From assembly GCF_005938655.1 (NCBI RefSeq), contig NZ_VCQT01000038.1:1-64000 (forward strand): a stretch of 64,000 nucleotides of DNA, given 5' to 3'. Origin of the DNA: Alloalcanivorax gelatiniphagus. GTDB lineage: Bacteria; Pseudomonadota; Gammaproteobacteria; Pseudomonadales; Alcanivoracaceae. Position 1 is the stretch's first letter. Every line of letters begins with the position of its first letter. The notes beneath the pieces were generated by a model that saw nothing but the letters and a program-made list of their open reading frames with translations, did not search any database and was not told the DNA's origin. The translations under genes were made by a program, and so were the position numbers. Below are positions 61,164 to 64,000 of this stretch, piece by piece.

Positions 61164-61862
61164 ATGAACGCCGGCGAACATCTGCACCATTGCCTGGAAC
61201 GTTTTTTCCTGTTGCGCCAGCACCAGGACGATGCCGTTTTCTCGGCCCGTCTGGGGTGCTTGCGTGGCTTTCAGCGTGACCGTTTCCTCGCCACCCACCA
61301 GGACCTGTTCGCCGATCCGCGTCTGCAGCCGGGGGTGCAGTTTCTGCTGGACGACGTTTACGGCGGCCGCGACCTGCCGCCGGTGGCCCGGGAAATTCGC
61401 CGCGCCCTGCCCAAGGCCATGCGCCTGCTGCCGGACCGGGTGATGGTGACCTCCGCCAGCGCCCTGGAAGCGGCCATCCTTACCCAGGAGCTGGACGAGG
61501 CCCTGGTGCGGGACCTGGACCACCGCCTGGACCAGCCGCTAAGCGCGGAGCACTACCTGGCCGCCTATCGGCGCGGCGACCAAACCGCGCGGCGCCGGCA
61601 GCTCGCTCTGGTGGCCGGCCTGGGCCATCATATCGACCGTTATGTGCGCTCCCGGCCGCTGCAAACCACCTTCCGCCTGGTGCGCCGCCCCGCCCATGCG
61701 GCGGGCTTCACGAACCTGTATGATTTCATGGACCGCAGTTTCCGGGTGATGAAACCGGTGCCCAGCGTGGGCCGGCTGCTGGACCAGGTGGCCCGGCGCG
61801 AGAGCCTGATTCTGGACCGGGTCCTGGCCGATCATCCCGCTCCCTTCAAGGACGTTCCATGA
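61164..61862 (+). CDS. FFLEELY-motif-like protein of unknown function
   Basis: No biochemical function is known. The 232-residue protein resembles a family of cytoplasmic helical proteins named for an FFLEELY-type motif. The segment [28 protein letters not shown] (47-74) has the FFLxxLY core reduced to FLLDDVY, and [23 protein letters not shown] follows. Arg and Leu are abundant; there is no signal peptide or membrane helix. GGAGGG precedes the ATG. The stop overlaps the ubiE start (ATGA), so it is translationally coupled to the ubiquinone genes. In Pseudomonas this interval holds the polyhydroxyalkanoate genes instead. Confidence 0.6.
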   Translation: MNAGEHLHHCLERFFLLRQHQDDAVFSARLGCLRGFQRDRFLATHQDLFADPRLQPGVQFLLDDVYGGRDLPPVAREIRRALPKAMRLLPDRVMVTSASALEAAILTQELDEALVRDLDHRLDQPLSAEHYLAAYRRGDQTARRRQLALVAGLGHHIDRYVRSRPLQTTFRLVRRPAHAAGFTNLYDFMDRSFRVMKPVPSVGRLLDQVARRESLILDRVLADHPAPFKDVP

Positions 61863-62632
61863 CCGATCCGAGCAAGACCGACGCGAACAACGACAAGGTG
61901 ACCCACTTCGGCTACCAGCAGGTGCCGTGGCGGGAGAAGCAGCAGAAAGTGGCCGGCGTGTTCCGTTCGGTGGCGGGCCGTTACGACGTCATGAACGACC
62001 TGATCTCCATGGGCAGCCACCGCCTGCTCAAGCGCATGACCATCGAACTGGCCGGGGTGCGCCCGGGCCAGCGGGTACTGGACCTGGCCGGCGGCACCGG
62101 CGATCTGGCGATCAAGTTTTCACGGCTGGTGGGCGACACCGGCGAGGTGGTACTGGCGGACATCAACGACGCCATGCTGGCGGTGGGCCGGGACCGTCTG
62201 ATCGACGCCGGCTGCGGCCATAACACCCGGGTGGCCCAGGTCAACGGCGAGTGCCTGCCGTTCGCCGACAACAGCTTCGACTGCGTGACCATCGCCTTCG
62301 GCCTGCGCAACATCACCGACAAGGACGCCGCCCTGGCCTCCATGCTGCGGGTGCTCAAGCCCGGCGGCCGGCTGCTGGTGCTGGAGTTTTCCAAACCGGT
62401 GAATCCGCTGTTGGGCAAGGCCTACGACACCTATTCCTTCGCGGTCTGGCCCCGGCTCGGCAAGCTGGTGGTGAACGACGCGGAAAGCTATCAGTACCTG
62501 GCCGAGTCGATCCGCATGCACCCAGACCAGGACACCCTCAAGGCGATGATGGACAAGGCCGGTTACGGCCGCACCGAGTACTTCAACATGATCGGCGGCA
62601 TCGTCGCCCTGCACCGGGGTTTCAAGCTCTGA
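61859..62632 (+). CDS. ubiE: Ubiquinone/menaquinone C-methyltransferase
   Basis: UbiE is the SAM-dependent C-methyltransferase of ubiquinone (and menaquinone) synthesis. The 257-residue product shows [24 protein letters not shown] (35-58), SAM motif [13 protein letters not shown] (74-85), the post-I Asp in VVLADIND, and [24 protein letters not shown], all diagnostic. Its ATG overlaps the previous stop by four bases and its stop overlaps ubiJ (TGATG). Confidence 0.97.
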   Translation: MTDPSKTDANNDKVTHFGYQQVPWREKQQKVAGVFRSVAGRYDVMNDLISMGSHRLLKRMTIELAGVRPGQRVLDLAGGTGDLAIKFSRLVGDTGEVVLADINDAMLAVGRDRLIDAGCGHNTRVAQVNGECLPFADNSFDCVTIAFGLRNITDKDAALASMLRVLKPGGRLLVLEFSKPVNPLLGKAYDTYSFAVWPRLGKLVVNDAESYQYLAESIRMHPDQDTLKAMMDKAGYGRTEYFNMIGGIVALHRGFKL

Positions 62633-63261
62633 TGCGTCAGCCCGGCCTGCTCTCCACCACCGCCACCGCCACCGCCGAACGGGCCATCAACGCCGCCCTG
62701 CGCGGCGACCCGGCCAGTGCCGCGCGCCTCAACCGGCACGCCGGCCGGCTGCTGGCGGTACGCCTGACCCTGCCCGCCACCGCCTTCTACGCCCTGATCG
62801 TGGAAGACGGCGTGGAACTGTACCTGCGCAGCGAGGCGCAACCGGACGTGACCGTCACCGGCAACCCGGTGGACCTGGCGGCGCTGGTGATGGACTGGCG
62901 GCGCCAGCCCGGGGTGATCGGCGGCGCCGTGCGCGTCGAAGGCAACCGGGAACTTCTGCAGGACCTGCGCGAACTGGCCGCCGACCTGCGGCTGGACTGG
63001 GGCGCCCTGCTGGAACCGCTGATCGGCGGCGAACTGGCCCAGCAGGTGGACCTGGGCGCGCGCCGGCTGTTCGGCTGGGCGCGGGCCACCCTGGACCGGC
63101 TCGGCGAGCAGGTCGGCGACTACCTGGGCAGCGAGGCCGGCCTGCTGGCCCTGCGCCGGGACCTTTATGAGTTCTACCAGGACGTGGATGAACTGCGCGG
63201 CGACGTGGATCGTCTGGAAGCCCGCGTGCAACACCTGACCCAGCGGAGCCCGCGTCCCTGA
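62632..63261 (+). CDS. ubiJ: Ubiquinone biosynthesis accessory factor UbiJ
   Basis: UbiJ is a lipid-binding scaffold of the cytoplasmic ubiquinone synthesis complex. The 209-residue product has an N-terminal SCP2-like lipid-binding domain (about 14-115: AINAALRGDPASAARLNRHAGRLLAV, VTVTGNPVDLAALV, VRVEGNRELLQDLREL) and a C-terminal amphipathic coiled region (about 165-205) ending in DELRGDVDRLEARVQHL. The start is fixed by the one-base overlap with ubiE. The frame extends upstream only as a shadow inside ubiE. It sits in the conserved ubiE-ubiJ-ubiB order. Confidence 0.92.
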   Translation: MRQPGLLSTTATATAERAINAALRGDPASAARLNRHAGRLLAVRLTLPATAFYALIVEDGVELYLRSEAQPDVTVTGNPVDLAALVMDWRRQPGVIGGAVRVEGNRELLQDLRELAADLRLDWGALLEPLIGGELAQQVDLGARRLFGWARATLDRLGEQVGDYLGSEAGLLALRRDLYEFYQDVDELRGDVDRLEARVQHLTQRSPRP

Positions 63262-64000
63262 TGCCTCCCGTTATCCGCCTGCTGACGGTGGTCCATGTGG
63301 CCTGCCGTTACCGCCTGTTTTCCCTGCTGCCCGCGCATCCGGCCCGGCCCCTGCTGGTGGGCCTGCAGTATCTGGTGCCCTCCAGCTGGCCCGGCACCGG
63401 CGACCTGAGCGACGGCGACCGGCTGCGCCTGGCCCTGGAGCGGCTGGGCCCGATCTTTATCAAATTCGGCCAGCTGATGGCCACCCGCCGGGACATGCTG
63501 CCGCCGGAGTGGACCGAGGCCCTGGCGCGCCTGCAGGACAAGGTCACCCCGTTCGACGGCGCCGAGGCCCGGGCTCTGGTGGAGGCGGCCCTGCCCGAGC
63601 CCATCGACCAGGTATTCAGTGAATTCGACGACCAACCGCTGGCCGCCGCCTCGGTGGCCCAGGTGCACCCGGCCACCCTGGCCGGCGGCGGCGAAGTGGT
63701 GGTCAAGGTGCTGCGCCCGGGCATCGAGCAACGGGTGGAGCGGGACCTGAAGGTGATGGATTTCGGCGCCCGGATGCTGGAGCGCCTGTGGGCCGATGCC
63801 CGCTATTTTCACCCGGTGCGGGTGGTGCGGGACTACCAGCATGTGATCCGCGCGGAGCTGGACCTGGAGCGGGAAGCCCGCAACAGCGAAACCATGCGCC
63901 GGCACTTTCTGTTCAGCCCGCTGCTGCATATCCCCGCCGTGCACCTGGGCCTGTCGTCCCGGCGGGTGATGGTCTCCGAGCGCATTTACGGCATCCCGGT
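63261..64000 (+). CDS. ubiB: Ubiquinone biosynthesis regulatory kinase-like protein UbiB (partial)
   Basis: UbiB is an atypical membrane-associated ATPase of the ABC1/ADCK family needed for ubiquinone synthesis. Only the first 246 residues are visible; the window ends inside the gene. The KxGQ region reads FIKFGQLMATRRDMLPPEW (67-84), the Ala-rich nucleotide loop is AAASVAQVH (128-136), and the following VVVKVLRPG carries the Lys149 counterpart. The ATG overlaps the ubiJ stop (TGATG). The C-terminal membrane helices of UbiB would lie beyond the window. Confidence 0.95.
   Translation, partial: MPPVIRLLTVVHVACRYRLFSLLPAHPARPLLVGLQYLVPSSWPGTGDLSDGDRLRLALERLGPIFIKFGQLMATRRDMLPPEWTEALARLQDKVTPFDGAEARALVEAALPEPIDQVFSEFDDQPLAAASVAQVHPATLAGGGEVVVKVLRPGIEQRVERDLKVMDFGARMLERLWADARYFHPVRVVRDYQHVIRAELDLEREARNSETMRRHFLFSPLLHIPAVHLGLSSRRVMVSERIYGIP

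Noticed and set aside
62251-62631. Upstream extension of the ubiJ frame by 127 codons
   Set aside because: It lies wholly inside ubiE in another frame and has Arg/Gln/His-rich shadow composition; the real ubiJ start is fixed by the TGATG overlap at 62632.

Overview
This 64 kb window is GC-rich chromosomal DNA from a free-living gammaproteobacterium. I read it as an Alcanivorax/Alloalcanivorax-type organism, close to the pseudomonads. The reasons are the protein sequences, a Pseudomonas-like gene order (hemE, gltD, gltB, damX, aroB, aroK, pilQPONM | mrcA, maeB, rpmE, priA, argS, SPOR gene, hslV, hslU, ubiE, ubiJ, ubiB), a type IV pilus assembly operon and a bo3-type quinol oxidase. The genus is inference; the class is well supported. 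Almost everything is core metabolism. I see no transposase, integrase, phage gene, CRISPR array, rRNA or tRNA.

Layout. 0.2-2.4 kb: speD and a YhfA-type OsmC protein (minus), divergent from crp/vfr. 2.5-6.6 kb: trpEGDC operon (minus) with a recognisable promoter, a candidate one-Trp leader peptide and an attenuator-like hairpin. 6.7-7.2 kb: an FMN-binding oxidase-like protein. 7.4-14.1 kb: one tightly packed operon, cyoABCD-SURF1-regB-regA, joining a quinol oxidase to its likely redox-sensing two-component system. 14.3-19.5 kb: an MHS transporter, leuA divergent from an Lrp/AsnC regulator, a flavodoxin-fold protein and a PEBP protein. 19.6-25.0 kb: bioBFHCD (minus) divergent from comF, with a BirA-like operator over the bioB promoter. 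25.0-31.4 kb: a ComB-family phosphatase, an acyl-CoA dehydrogenase, phhB, an acetoacetate-decarboxylase-like protein, a thioesterase, a candidate small RNA, and an IgaA homologue. 31.5-46.9 kb: hemE, gltBD, and pilMNOPQ-aroK-aroB-damX, all on the minus strand. 47.1-64 kb: mrcA, maeB, rpmE, priA, an EmrB/EmrA-type efflux pair, argS and its SPOR partner, hslVU, a FFLEELY-like protein and ubiE-ubiJ-ubiB, with ubiB cut by the window end.

The non-coding DNA is more unusual than the genes. Two dispersed repeat families occupy gene ends. One is a REP-like inverted repeat (core GTAGGAGCGGCTT..AGCCGCGAT, six copies). The other is built from iterated 7-mers (AGTTNAA) arranged as inverted arms around a variable GC-rich core; its four copies each begin within about ten bases of a plus-strand stop codon. 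A third inverted repeat supplies the last codons and stop of hemE. The most notable protein is the IgaA/YrfF homologue at 29.3 kb: it keeps the membrane layout and all four periplasmic cysteines of the enterobacterial Rcs regulator, although no Rcs gene is nearby. Directly upstream of it lies a candidate small RNA with its own promoter and terminator.

Limits: all similarity statements come from reading the translations against remembered family motifs. No alignment, search or folding program was run.
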